Shown here piece by piece: positions 22,224 to 34,007 of a DNA stretch of 64,000 nt. The notes beneath the pieces are model-generated. The model was not told where the DNA came from. It made no database searches and saw nothing but the letters and a program-made list of their open reading frames with translations. The DNA comes from Polytrichum commune (Eukaryota > Streptophyta > Polytrichopsida > Polytrichales > Polytrichaceae). How positions within the stretch are numbered: the first letter of the stretch is position 1; each line of letters begins with the position of its first letter. The DNA is taken from positions 12,214,001-12,278,000 of the forward strand of contig OX485806.1 in NCBI GenBank assembly GCA_950295325.1, given 5' to 3'. The position numbers were made by a program, and so were the translations under genes.

Positions 22224-24041
22224 TTAATACATGCGTATCAATTGTTTCTCCTTCCTATCGGCAAGGTACTTCCTTGCCGTTGTGAAGATTGTCTGCAGTT
22301 CAAAGTGATTTCGAAACGGTCGGTAAGTCATAGCGTCCTTTCTCATCTTGAGAGGTGGAGAGCGGGCATGTTGTAGGTATCTTGCATGCGGTGATATCGT
22401 TTGCCCCACGTAGACCCGTCCGTTGGCCCTAGTAGAAAAGAGAGTGGAATTTAGAAATTAGATTGTAGACATATTTCTATAACAGAGAAGGAAATTTCAA
22501 ACCAAATGGGAATAAATGGAGTACCTGCAAGTTATGGTGTAGACGTTGAAGCGACACGCTTCCCGTTTTTTGGACGGGAAGATGAAGTAACGTTGGTGAC
22601 ACCAACAGTAGTATTGGGCACAACAAGATTGGGTGCAGAGGCTTCGATTCCAGCAGCGGTTTCACGTTCAGAACTCAGTGCCTCCAACAAGGCCGATGCT
22701 TGTTTGAACGATAAATCAGACCAAGCTGCAGGGTCGGTGATATGAAACTCATGGTAGAATCGGAACATTTGGTGTGTTCCCAAATCTCCCAGTACAACCG
22801 TCTTCAACATTGATTTGGCTTTCCAAACTGTGAGTTTGTCTATGTCGGCCGCGTAGTCAATTTGAAACAAGTCCAAGAGGATCTTCACATGACCTGATTC
22901 AGAAGCGCATGAGGTTCTCTATGTTTGTAAATAACATGTGCACAGTGAACAACAAAAGAATCGTGACATTCATATGTACATATCAACACAATATGTGCAT
23001 AAACATATATGTGAATTACAAATGAGAATATTATTATTTTTTGATATTTCAGTCGTTTTGAGGCGAGCAGGTTGTTAGTTGAATGCGGGTCATGGTGCAA
23101 GTAATTACTAATTAGATATTAATACTCAAGATGGAGTATTTACCTAGACATGGCTCTGAGCCATATTTGTCCTTGAATGCTTTTTTGTTGTCTGCATATT
23201 TAGTTACAAATGCATTGGCCTCCTTGATGGTATCGAAAGCTGGCGGATTCGTGAAATCTTTGTAACCGCAAACATCCAACAGGCGATTCTGTGCCTCTGT
23301 GGGATAAAAAGAGGCTGTGGAGGAGCAACTTCTTTTCTTGGGCTCTAGCTCTGACTTCGGCAAATCGGCCTTCAGTTTTGTCAACAGGCTGGCGTAGTTG
23401 ATAGGAGCCATTGATACGAGGAGTTTGAACTGCATGAAAAGTGTAAGTAGGAGAGAACTTGAAATAACGTAAACCATGAAACAATTGGGTAAATGAGTTT
23501 CATTCGCGATTGAAAACACTCTTGCTCTCTAGAACTACATGCAACATATAATATACTTCTAGTTCCTGCAGCAACCATCACATACAAAATCCTTATTATC
23601 CACATATTGGAGAGCATACCTGCACAAGTTCACTGACAACACTCAACCCAGCTGGGACAATTGCAGACCCAGCAAGAAGATATCTTGTGATCACCTGCTC
23701 ATAAGGATGAATGGTAAGTCCCTTGCAAAAACAATAATTACCTCGTCAGGCAGCACATATGTTCACATAAAGACACAAATAGTAGATTTCAACCAGGTGC
23801 ATGACGTCGATAGATTAGAGATACAATTTATGTGACAACTGACAAGAACCATTTTCTAGTAACTGAAAAGCATCTGTTGCATGTGTACCATACTAAATGC
23901 TTGTGAAAAAAATGCACAAGAGCAACAGTAAGCCAATCCACTAAGAATCCTCCAGATAATTTAATCACAAACATTCATAAGGTTCAAGGAAGACACTTAC
24001 AGGCTGGCCACGAGAAGCAAAGAGTATGCCGCCGCCTGCCG
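22224..24041 (-). CDS. GIY-YIG endonuclease-domain protein, multi-exon, one apparent frameshift
   Basis: Exons on minus: 24041-24001, 23694-23620, 23429-23144, 22893-22525 and 22428-22224 (stop TAA). All junctions are GT-AG and in phase apart from one internal slip. The last two exons together give the GIY-YIG pattern: NVYTI for GIY, GRVYVGQT for YIG, HARYLQH with the catalytic Arg, and DRKEKQLI with the catalytic Glu. GIY-YIG domains cut DNA. The region before it (MAPINYASLLTKLKADL; FYHEFHITDPAAWSDLSF) matches no family I know. The GIY-proximal part of the fourth exon is one base out of frame with the rest, near a six-base homopolymer at about 22565-22571. This is either a real frameshift or a sequence error. 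From MAPINY the protein would be about 280 aa. The first two small exons may belong to another transcript. No reverse transcriptase is near, so it is not a Penelope element. Confidence 0.6.
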
Positions 24042-24548
24042 CTGATACAATGATGAGCAGAAAACAGAGACAGATAGACAGAAATCAATCTTATTGCACC
24101 AAAGCTCACAACAGAATGAAGGACAACACTAGGCAGCACTCTTAATATAGTGGAAGCGGAATTCTGAGATGTTGCTTTGTGACTGACACCACCGTCCACT
24201 TTATTCTGAAGTTCTCTAGAACTGGTAATCCACTCTCAAAGAAATACTCGTAGTCCCAACTGATGTCTTGGCACCTGGAGGCACATTTGTTACTAAGGTG
24301 CCAATTTTGAATGCATTTTATCCATCAATGCACCATCTGCATAATAGTTGTTAATTCTTTATGAGCATCATCGTTTTGTAAGAGACTGGTTATGAAAAAA
24401 CATAGCTTGGAATCGATCTTCGTGTAAGAGAATGCTTGGGAGTCACGTTAGGGTTTTGGCTTTTGTGGGGAATCAAGGGAGCAGTAGGGGGCATTGGTAG
24501 TATTTGGTTTTGTTGGTGAACGTGTGAATATGTATTCTTTTTGTTCAG
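24042..24548. other. no feature recognised
   Basis: Intergenic or intronic sequence between the GIY-YIG gene and the CLU-like fragment. The open stretch 23984-24199 on minus is only an exon-plus-intron read-through. Confidence 0.4.
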
Positions 24549-25609
24549 GTTTTCAGGTCACAGGATTACAATGCCCTCCTCTTTGCCTTCAAGCAGGTAT
24601 TGTCCTACTCAATTGACATGCCTCTCATCTTGGTTATGGATGTAAGAATTCAATAGATTTAGAATACGAGCATCGGTGTAGGGTTTTGTGTGATGCATGG
24701 TTGTGATCCTTTAATAGGTGTTGAGATTCTGAAACACCAAATTTCAAGTGTGTGCAGCTATCATGTCTGTACTATTCCAGATGTGTATATATATTTGGTG
24801 TAAATTACAAGTGTAATTTGTATCTATCCCGCTTTTTTTTTGGTTAATTTGAAGTTCAACATGAGGTGTGTAAAACACTTTAGTTGGCAACTAAGCCTGC
24901 TGGTTGGTCCTTTGTTGTGGTTTATCTGCAGTTTTCACAAGATAGAAAGCCTTCTATGTCTCATGCACACACACACAGACAACCCAAGTTAACTCCCACC
25001 GAAAGTAGGTTCATAGGTTAAAAGAATACTTTGATGTTTACCTTGTACTAATATCTGTCAAGCTTTTTAGGGTAGGTATCCTGAAGCTGTCATGCTTATC
25101 AGGTTTTAGTGTTATTGTGTGTATCATATGGATTGTAATGAGAATGGGCAAGTTTTGACTGCCATAACTGAAAATACCTCAAGGTTTAGTGTTTAGTGTT
25201 AAGATGTGCAGTGGAAAGGGTCAGATGATTATTTCAGTTCTCATGGTTTTAGTGAATAGTGGTTTCAGGAGTTGCCTAAATACTGAAAGTCTGGTACATA
25301 TGAGTAAGCAAGTTAATTTTAGATTTCGAATGTTGAAATTGCCTGTGTTTCACTTGTTGGCTTCCTGATTTCACCCACTATGAACTCATATGCCTTTTTT
25401 TGGTTGTGTAATTCCTTTTGTATTCCTTTCAATATATTTTGGGACATGAGGTTTGCCATATATTCAGCTTGCTGCAACAACAACAAGATTGTACTTGGGA
25501 AATTTTTGTTTTTTGAATCACTACTTATGAGGATTATTCTTGATTTGTGCAGGGGAAGCTGAATGAGGCCCATGAGTCATTTTCAGAAGCTTTCACAATT
25601 CTACAGCAG
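24549..25609 (+). pseudogene. gene fragment: two TPR-region exons resembling CLU/FRIENDLY/REC (clustered mitochondria family)
   Basis: Two exons with good splice sites lie on plus: 24549-24596 (VFRSQDYNALLFAFKQ) and 25553-25609 (GKLNEAHESFSEAFTILQQ), both in phase 0. The second matches the first TPR of plant CLU-family proteins, which normally continues VTGPMHRE; no such continuation is visible downstream. The family acts in mitochondrial or plastid compartment distribution. Only these two exons are present, isolated, so this is a captured or truncated fragment and not a working gene. It sits between the GIY-YIG gene and the Helitron. Confidence 0.6.
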
Positions 25610-26227
25610 GTAATGCATCTGGAGAAAGCAACTCTTGTATTGAAGTGGACCAATTATCTGAGCTTGTTACAGTAAGGAAGCACATACAAAATGAGTGATT
25701 ATAAAAAGTGATACATATAAGAGCAGGTCCACCATATCTGCCTGGAAGGTGAGATTGCAACTGTGAGCTTGTGGACTGAGGAAATATATAGACTTCTTAT
25801 GTGCACTGTTGTGATTCCAGGTTTATGATATGGAATGAAATTTTGGAGAATATTGTTATACACTAACCACTTTGTGCCTTGTGATGAGATTCAGCAAGAT
25901 TTACAATAAGTTTCCATCAAGCTTACAAATCTCATACGTGTTGAATTGGTAGACAGAACCTGCCTTGAGTATCACTCCTTGTACATGCTGACATGAAACA
26001 GTAGAAAAAGACTATTGGTAAAATGTCAATAATCTGTATTGTTTCCTTGAAGCATCTCCTTTAGCTCACGAAAACCTTGTTACACAGGCTCTACTTCCAT
26101 TGGCGGGAGTGCTAGTAGTCGCACATCTGTCATGTACCTGTTTGCATTCAATTCAGAGTAGTGTAAGAATATATATTTATTCAATATCAACGACCTATGA
26201 AGGAAAATAGTATTGCAGTGTACTCAC

Positions 26228-26402
26228 AGTCCATTCTCGCATGACTGTGAGTACAGAACGAAGAAGCCGTAGCCGCAGTGAAGGTTTTGGAAGTATAGCC
26301 CCATTTGCCAACACGAAGTCATAATTTCTTTGAACAGGCTCAGCATCACCCATGAGGGACGTCTTCATCCCCCACCATTTCTGTTCCTGCCCTTGTTTTA
26401 TC
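26228..26402 (-). pseudogene. isolated exon-like segment, unidentified gene
   Basis: This is an open segment bounded by an AG acceptor (before 26402) and a GTGAGT donor (after 26228). It encodes WWGMKTSLMGDAEPVQRNYD and then LPKPSLRLRLLRSVLTVMRE. The codon pattern and splice borders look like a real exon, but I cannot name the family. It is part of the patchwork of gene pieces left of the Helitron helicase. Confidence 0.4.
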
Positions 26403-27458
26403 CTACGTGACAAGAGAGAGCACATGAAAGTTTTATGAGAATGAGACTTTTCGTTGGGAGTTATACACCTATGATTTTTCATTGATTGTTTTGCACAAAA
26501 CATCAATAATTCCTTTCCTCTTGTGGTGTATGCTCGGAGGTTTTGTTTAAATTGAACGAAGAGCAACCTATTTCAGTTCATTGAAGGCTAAGCTCATTTT
26601 AGCACCTCTTGGCAAGCCAAAATGAGTTTGTCCGTCAGAACTGTTTAGAATGCTTTTATGTCAATTATGTTTTTACCAAAGAATAATTCCCAAGCAATTT
26701 GTCTTTGATTTTAGGTCCTCTACTGTTGTGCACCTAAACAGCAAGCTAGTAAAGAATCATGTAATTGCTGCTCATACTCCATCAAATACATGGATGCTTG
26801 CATGTGTATCCATGTTCACACGGAAGGATATGACGGCATTATGCACGAGCATCTTCTTCACTTTGAACAACATCTTAAAGGTTGTTAGGAGTATGAATGA
26901 AAGAGGTCAATCATAGTAAGTGTACTGGATAGCATACATGTAAGGGAAGTGCCACCTGAGCTTGCAGCAAAGACATGGAGTTATCGCTCCTGTTACCCTG
27001 TATCTTGTGTAAGGAGACACAAACACCCAGAACTAATTGTGTCGACAAAAGAGCAGGTTGTTCCAAATTTATATCCCCATCAATCCAAGCTTCCTTGACA
27101 ACTGATTTCAAAACACACACCATAGTTAACTGCTGTCGATTGTTCTATAATTTGCACTGATAACCAAAATGTGTAAGACTTAGCTTAGAAGTTTGAACCT
27201 GTCAGGTTACAAACAGAAAAGAAAAAATTTAATCAACGGATAGATTGAATTTGACGTAGTTGTACAAGGAACTAAGAACACAAACTCTGGCTCTGAGGCA
27301 ACATGTGTAGCTTCAAAGGTCGGTGAAAGAAAGGAGCAAAGTTACTTAGCAGACAACAAATATAATTAGAAGAACAACACACAATCATTACAAAGACATA
27401 ATCTTATCTTCACTTACAACAATGTGAAGGTCATGAACACACACAAAAAACACTAATT

Positions 27459-27496
27459 GCAACAACAACAACAACAATAACAACAACAACAAAACA
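27459..27496. repeat. (CAA)n microsatellite
   Basis: About a dozen CAA units in a row, with one CAATAA interruption. Confidence 0.85.
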
Positions 27497-27701
27497 AATC
27501 CACGAAAATAGTAGAAAAGGAGCTCAAGAGTAGTTACAGTGAATAAAAAGTGTGTACTCTTGCACATGTGTAACATATTAAATGCCTTGAGCAGAACTGT
27601 TGTGTTGTAGTACAGTGTGACCTAGAATGAGGCAACTGTAAATTCACCTAATGTGCAACCAAGTTCATGTACTCACCTCCGCGTATTTGAATGCCTTGCA
27701 G

Positions 27702-27844
27702 CTCAAATTGAAGTCTCAAAAACGTTGAATGCCAGAAATGTTGGAAAGAATCTTAATGATGCACTTAGGGCTGCCGGAAAAATCTCAGATGGCCAATTTG
27801 ATGGGGACACGTGGTCTTCAAATACCAGTGTGGGCAGCTTGAAG
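27702..27844 (+). pseudogene. isolated exon-like segment, unidentified gene
   Basis: The segment is preceded by the acceptor TTGCAG and followed by the donor GTGAGC. It encodes QIEVSKTLNARNVGKNLNDA and then GKISDGQFDGDTWSS. It lies on the strand opposite to the FIGL1-like exons nearby. No family is recognised. Confidence 0.4.
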
Positions 27845-28637
27845 GTGAGCTATAGGGCATGGGATTCCAGTGGCGGCTGCAAGGCTTACAGGAAAAAACA
27901 TCCACTCGAAATAAGGAGGTTTGACACTCAATTGTCCTTGGACCTTGGCTTGTCTAATTTCATGAGATTTTATCTTCCATTTGATTCTCTGTTTGTGAAT
28001 GTATAGTGGTGACAGGTATATGGGTGCTATTTGGTTCATTGTTCTTGTTTTCCATCTTCTACTGATCAGATTTATGTCCTCAAACTTGTGTTGCATTATC
28101 AAATCTATGATGAAGCATCAAAAAAACCAGATTGAAAATCAGACCTCCCCTGATTTAGTTATGATGATCAGAAATGCATGTTTGTTGATTCCTTGACTGA
28201 ATATATAGGTCCTCCCAATTGTGTTCACTATTTAGTGTGGAGTAGTTGATAAAATTTGAAGATGTAGTCCAATCTCTTTCAAACATGTGTGTTTATCCTG
28301 TTTCATCTTTGATTCTCAACTAACCACACTCCAATCAAATATAGGGGTCCAATTAAAGAAAAGTAACTGATTACCACCCACATACTACTATTATCACACT
28401 ACTTAAACTTTAGCTAATCTGATGAAGACAGTAAACCTTGCTCAGGCCTGATGGGATATCATAACCGTGTTTATGAATCTCATTTGCTGCATTATTTTCC
28501 AAGATGCACTTTGGTGGTGAGCTAGTCCGAGCTGATTGACAGTAAGTAAGGGATAGACTTTTCCATTTATCTTGTGGAGAGTCCAAACAACCACAATGAG
28601 ATTTTTCATGTGTTTCAATAAAGGAAAAATAGCAGAC

Positions 28638-29135
28638 CTGCAGAGAGATGGGCCTCAGATTATCATTACTGATGTTATTAATATCTTGGTCTTGTGACAA
28701 GTCTTCTCGGAGCGGGCCCATTGAGGCCTCTTTGACGAGGTTCTTCATGTTCGAGCCAGAGTATCCTGCAAATGCACAAATAGATCTTAAGCCATTAAAA
28801 TTGATCTCATTAAAAAAAAGCAATAATGCTACTGTAAACAATAGCAGAATAATAGAATTAGTAAACTTTTGAAGCAAGTCAAGCTGTACCAGAAACCCAA
28901 ATGTTGCAATGATGATAACAGCTTCACAACGGTCTCTTTTAAAGATGTAACTGTTCCTTCATGACATTCATGAGATAATAACAATTGAGGACCAATTTTG
29001 TATACTGAGCTTTAAAGCGAAGGATGACAATCATCTTGGGGGAAGAGCTGAAGTTATTAGAGTCAATATCTTCATCTGTCAGAGAAAGTAGCCCATCTCT
29101 CTGTAAAAGGCTACGGATTATCCATGCTCTTGCAA
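28638..29135 (-). pseudogene. FIGL1-like (fidgetin-like 1) AAA ATPase fragment
   Basis: Two exons on minus match the C-terminal small AAA subdomain of plant FIGL1. The first starts at 29135 (ARAWIIRSLLQRDGLLSLTD). The second is 28765-28638 (GYSGSNMKNLVKEASMGPLR, then NDNLRPISLQ) with good GT-AG borders. FIGL1 is an AAA ATPase that limits meiotic crossovers. The link between the exons is degraded: I find no donor after DEDIDS and the few family residues before GYSGS are missing. The Walker A and B part and the C-terminal tail are absent. It is therefore a fragment, lying 0.6 kb from the Helitron helicase end and on the same strand, which fits Helitron capture. Confidence 0.75.
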
Positions 29136-29718
29136 CTGTAAAACAACAAGAAACAGACTTTTCCATTTATCTTTCGCACAAAGAGAAGCTCGTTTTGCCA
29201 GCCATTTTGGTAACAATCGACCTCTTTTTTGAATCTTTCATTCAGGCGCAGGTGCCCCTAGGAAATGAGACAAATGATGACCAGCTGTTTTGAAAGAGAG
29301 CAAGACTGCACCCTAAGAAGTGATTCCTACAGAAGATGTGCGGTTACAGAAGATGCTATTCTTTGACTACTATTTCACAACGTCAATGAAAAAGGCACGA
29401 TTTCTGGAAAAGAAGAATACCTATAATGGACATATTAGTATCAAATTTCAGAGCACATCCAACATTTTTGGACAGGACAGATCCATGAGTTGTGAGAAAT
29501 TGTGCAATTCCAAGTTGTGAGAACAAAAAAGTGCATCCTAATGAAACGTGTAAGTTTTAGGGTAAGGAAGAGCCCCTGCCTTTGCAATTGCCCCTCCCAA
29601 ACTGAATTCATTTGAATCCTCCTCTAGAAAGGAAACACGGAGTGCATCTTCTTGTAGCACACAGAAGCAGCAAAACCAGTCACTACGCATGTGTTAACTT
29701 CGAGCAAAAAACATAGCT

Positions 29719-31157
29719 CTAACTCAGCTTTTCAGGAGTGGTGTATGATAGATAACATGGAACAAAGTGGGATGGTGACAGTCGTCCTTTGATTTTGAGG
29801 ATTTTCCGGTTCGTAACCCTTGACAACATTACATAAGTCAACCCTGGGGCAAAGGCATTGCAGATGTCTACCACCACATTTGTGGAAATAGTAGCGCCTT
29901 GTGCCTTATGGCCAGTCATTGCGTATGCAAGCACAATTGGAAATCCACTTTTGTAGAACTTTTTACCAAATGTATACACATGTTGGAAGGTAGTACGTTT
30001 CAGGAGCATGTGCTTGGAAGTGTTTTTGACTTCGACGGCAATGCTGGTAACCTTTTGTGCGTTGTCCACATTGATGTTTTTTATAGTTGTAGTAGCTCCG
30101 TTTACTGCACCTTTCGCAAGGCTTACATTTTCAGTGAACATAACGAGTGCACCCACAGCGACAAGATAAATCTGGTCAAAGTGCGGGTCGTCAAGCCAAT
30201 GTTGCATGTTGTCTTCTGGGACGACATTGCTGTCCAAGTTTACACGCACTGTTTCCAACTGATCAAATTTTTTTTGAACACAATGTCATTGTACATCATC
30301 ACATCCTGACGATGAGAACATAATATGGTTGTGTCTGCATGAATGTGGCTCGTCAACTCCAATTCGTTGACAAAGCATGTTGACAATGTGGCTTCAATTT
30401 CGGATTCTGTTGGTTCTCTATCTCGTATGATGTTTAGAAACTGCAAGTAAGTTGGATCAGTTGCGTGACGCACTAATATTTGTAGTTTGTACTGCAGTGC
30501 ATTGTTCCAACATGGAGCGGAACTAATGTGGTAACATCTGCAAATAATATCTGGGGCTTTTGGAGCATGCACACATATTGCTGGTAGTTGTGCAAGGTCT
30601 CCGACAAGCAGCACAAGCTTGTTGCAAAATGTGTTGCTAATTGTATCTCTACATGCTTGTTTGAGGCGATGCTCAACCGTGCATAGCATATAACTAGTCA
30701 ACATAGACATTTCATCTATGACAATTACGTCTGCATTGTGCAAAAGCTCAAGTATAGTAGATGGCTCTGGCAGTGGTGACAAGTAACCTCGTGATGGAAT
30801 ACGAAACAATGTATGTGTTGTGGATGCAGTTGAGGACAACCTCAAAGCAGCAGTGCCTGTTGTAGCTGACAACAACACAAGTTTGTTTTGTGTTTGAAAG
30901 TATTGAGCCAAATATTTAACAAAAAATATTTTTCCACTTCCAGGTATTCCAGTTAAAACGTGCAACCCTGTTGGGTTTTGAAGAATGGCATGGAATACAC
31001 GTTGTTGGTCAGGTGTAAGCGTAATGTTTGAAAGCTGAATATAAAAAATATGGTCTTTTGGTCTACTGTGGCGATGCAATGAAGGAAGGGTCAAATCGTG
31101 CGGAATATTTTCATTGTTAGAAGTATTCAATGGATCGAGGGATGGATAGTCTTGCAA
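29719..31157 (-). pseudogene. Helitron PIF1-like helicase domain
   Basis: There are two overlapping frames, 31157-30240 and 30258-29719, split by one frameshift near 30250. The first holds LTPDQQRVFHAILQ, a Walker A region reading GIPGSGKIFF, and a Walker B VIVIDEMSM. Ile replaces the usual Ser/Thr after the Walker A Lys (ATA where ACA is expected), which would cripple ATP binding. The second holds the C-terminal helicase motifs (AYAMTGHKAQGATI, then LTYVMLSRV). It unwinds DNA during rolling-circle transposition in intact elements. Confidence 0.9.
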
Positions 31158-31459
31158 AAGTCGATCTAAAAATTGTGCATGTTTTTCGGTCTCAATAAGG
31201 TTTCGATGAGCATACTATGACAAATAGTTTTGCATTGCTTGGACATCAGGAAGCAAGCCTCTAATATAACATTCAAGTAGGTAGTTCTTGTTTGTGTTGC
31301 GTTCAGACAATAGTTGTCTTTCGTCTCTGAATGTGAAGTTGCGAAGGAGAATGTTGAAGAAGAAACCCTATGTATTGTGTGTGGGATGAAAGTCAGTGAA
31401 CCTTGTTATTTTTGTCGTCTCGTACAGATAAAATCCAAACATGTCGATCTCATAGCATG

Positions 31460-33904
31460 TCATGTTCGGTTTTGTATTCTGTCAGTTTCAAATCTTTCGA
31501 AGTACTGAAAAAAAGTCCTGCTATCAAAAGCAATTGGTCTGTTGCAATATGCATCGATGGGATAGAATCCAAGCACCCTGGATTTCGTAACCAGCTTAGT
31601 TCGTAGCATAGGTGGATTAGAATCAATGTATCTCACAATTCGGTTTTTTTGGATTATCGGAATGTGAAGGCATGCCAGTGCTACTTCTGCGGGAGAAATT
31701 GGCTTCGATATAATGAGTGAGGAGATTAATTGCAGTTGAAAATTTGAAGCACCTTGTAAACCTGAACGTTCAGCGTTTGTTTTATCCAATTCTATAGGTC
31801 CGTGTGGCTCAGATTTCATCGCATATTTCAGCAAGTAATACGACCAATAAACTGTATTAACTCTTTGCAAATTGACATGCGCACCCCAAAGTAGCAAAAC
31901 GGTTGCGTGGTATGGCACAACATTGCGGTCTTCATTGCGGGGTCTATAGTAATCCCATTTTTTTGTATCAACATTATATGTTGTCTTTTCTTCTGTATGC
32001 GGTGGAAAAGGAAACCCATATTTGCATGTGCCATGGCTTTTTCTATGATGGCATCGTGAAGTGCATGTATGCAATTGCTTTCTCATTACTGTTTTAAATA
32101 AACTGTTTTGCTCAATATCATTAGGCTCAATAAAATTGCATGATGTAGAGTCAAATAGTGCAGGAACGCTTGCAGTTATTTCGTTTGCAACACGTTCTAA
32201 GTCTGCATGTTCTATCCACAACATTATATGTGCATGTAAGGAACCACGAAGTTGTATTTCATAGCGAACGACGTATTATTTCGCTCGTCCTAGTATACAA
32301 GGTCCCGAAAGTATGTAATTATGAAGGAATTTTTGAACGCGTGAGTGAAATAAGGAAGCACATTCCACAGGGCAATCTTTCCATGTCATGGACTTATCGA
32401 TTTGTTGGACTATTTGTTCAATATCTTCAACCTCCTCCCATCCGAGAGAGCTTGCTTCGTCGGCTGTCAATGTAAGGAACATGTCAAGCATTCCAAACTT
32501 GTCAACCATTGCGAGTAAGTCTTTTAGTTGAAATTTGTACCAATGTGGAGTGCCTTCAATAGAGGATGGAAGATTATATTTTGTAACGTGTTCCAGTACT
32601 TCAGCTTCATTCATATGCGGATGTGCATGTTGGGTTTGTTTGATATTTTTCTCTAAACATTGCTGAGAATTTTCCTTCAAAAATTGCACGGATTGTCGTA
32701 TATCATACATGTATAGCAAATATGGTTTATATAGAGTGAAAGGAGAGAATAGTGTAGACATCCGATATTTCAGGTATTCAGAAAGTGTAGTGCGACCATC
32801 GTAGGCTCCATGTCCATGTGGAAACAAGAAAGGAAATAGCGCACTCTCAAGCGTCATGCCTTCCAATTCGACATTGAATATATTTCTCCTGAATGTGATA
32901 GACTCCCTTCTAGTGTCAGACTGCGAACCATTTCGAAGATGGACATTTTTTATTGTGAAAAAATCGACATGTTTTCTAAGCTGTGTTTGTGTACGCATGT
33001 CAAATAGGAGTGCAAGATCGTACACATCTCTAGGAACGTCCATGGTTGGAAATGACATCGAGTGTGTGCCAGTGTTGGCAACAATAGGTTGAATCACATT
33101 TGGTGTGAGAATACGCATGCTCGTGCTCTTTTCTGGTTGTTAAAAAACCGTCATGTATTTTTGAAAGAATGGGTTTGTATGCAGGTTTTGAGACAATAGT
33201 GGGGTCAAAGATGACACCAAATTCTCAATTGTTTGGAATGCATCAGAGTTCTCAGCCCAACCAAATAAAGGACTATTAAGAAGACTCTCAGAAACAATTT
33301 TGCTAGTGCTGAATCCCCAATCTTTAGATTGCATGTGCATAGCAATGTCCATGAACGACAACAATTGCACGTGCAGAGGATTCAACGTAACAATAGACTT
33401 CATATACGCTGATGGCTGGTACATTACATAAGGGACATGAGGAGGATTCTTTCTATTTGAATGACATTGATTACAAATAATCATCTTGTCCCCCGAGGCG
33501 TTTGTCGTGTGTTTTGCAATGTATGTGTTTGTTGTACCATACGGGGTACATCCTTGCATTGGTGCTACCCCATCGAGATATGTGTTGTGAAAGAAACGGT
33601 ATTTCTTATTGCGGTTACTTAACTTTGTCACACCACAAATTGCACAGCAATGCAAGTCTTTGAAAAAGGATTTAGTTTGTTTCAACCAATAACATTGCAA
33701 ATCACTTCTATCAAGCCAACAGCGATCCCATGGTTGAAATCGTTTCATACGTCTTATTCTTAGTTTGTCGTGCACATTTTTTTTGAACCTCAGGGTTAAT
33801 TCACCAATTTGACTCTGAGCAAGAGAAACTACTAAAATCAATACCAACACAAAAAAACTGAAGTGAAGACACAATGTTAGATAAAAACCAGAATTGCACA
33901 GCAC
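31460..33904 (-). pseudogene. Helitron Rep (HUH endonuclease) with N-terminal Helitron_like_N domain
   Basis: One frame runs from 33904 to 31460 and is interrupted by TAA at 33142-33140 and at 32278-32276. The N-terminal part has Cys pairs (CCAICGV, ICNQCHS). The Helitron_like_N motif follows (ALFPFLFPHGHGAY, then FLTLTADE). The HUH motif is RGSLHAHIMLW, just after the second stop. The two-tyrosine nicking motif is SYYLLKYAMKSE. So the catalytic His pair and both Tyr residues are still readable. Rep nicks and joins one DNA strand at the Helitron ends. Restoring two sense codons would give one frame, so decay is recent by this measure. Confidence 0.9.
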
Positions 33905-34007
33905 AAAACAAAGTTCTTTGCTGAGAGAAAGAGCATAGTCTATCCCAGCATGTACCTAAGCAAAATAAACTAATACATATTGTATGATTTTGGTGGTGAA
34001 AGTATAC

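Larger units (their letters stand above)
29719..33904 (-). mobile_element. Helitron (rolling-circle transposon), coding part; broken
   Basis: Reading leftward from 33904 are a Helitron N-terminal region, a Rep (HUH) nuclease core and a PIF1-like helicase, the hallmark order of plant Helitrons. I could not fix the terminal 5'-TC and 3' hairpin-CTRR ends by eye, so only the coding span is given. The true element probably extends left, where gene fragments lie. The coding region has two in-frame stops in Rep and at least two frame changes (between Rep and helicase, and inside the helicase), so it is not autonomous. Confidence 0.93.

Noticed and set aside
22224-23429. Penelope-like element as the source of the GIY-YIG domain
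   Set aside because: No reverse transcriptase is found within several kb on the same strand, and the gene has several spliced exons.
26195-26566. Full 123-aa minus open frame as a gene
   Set aside because: Only the middle part is bounded by splice sites and looks coding; the ends run into intron-like sequence.
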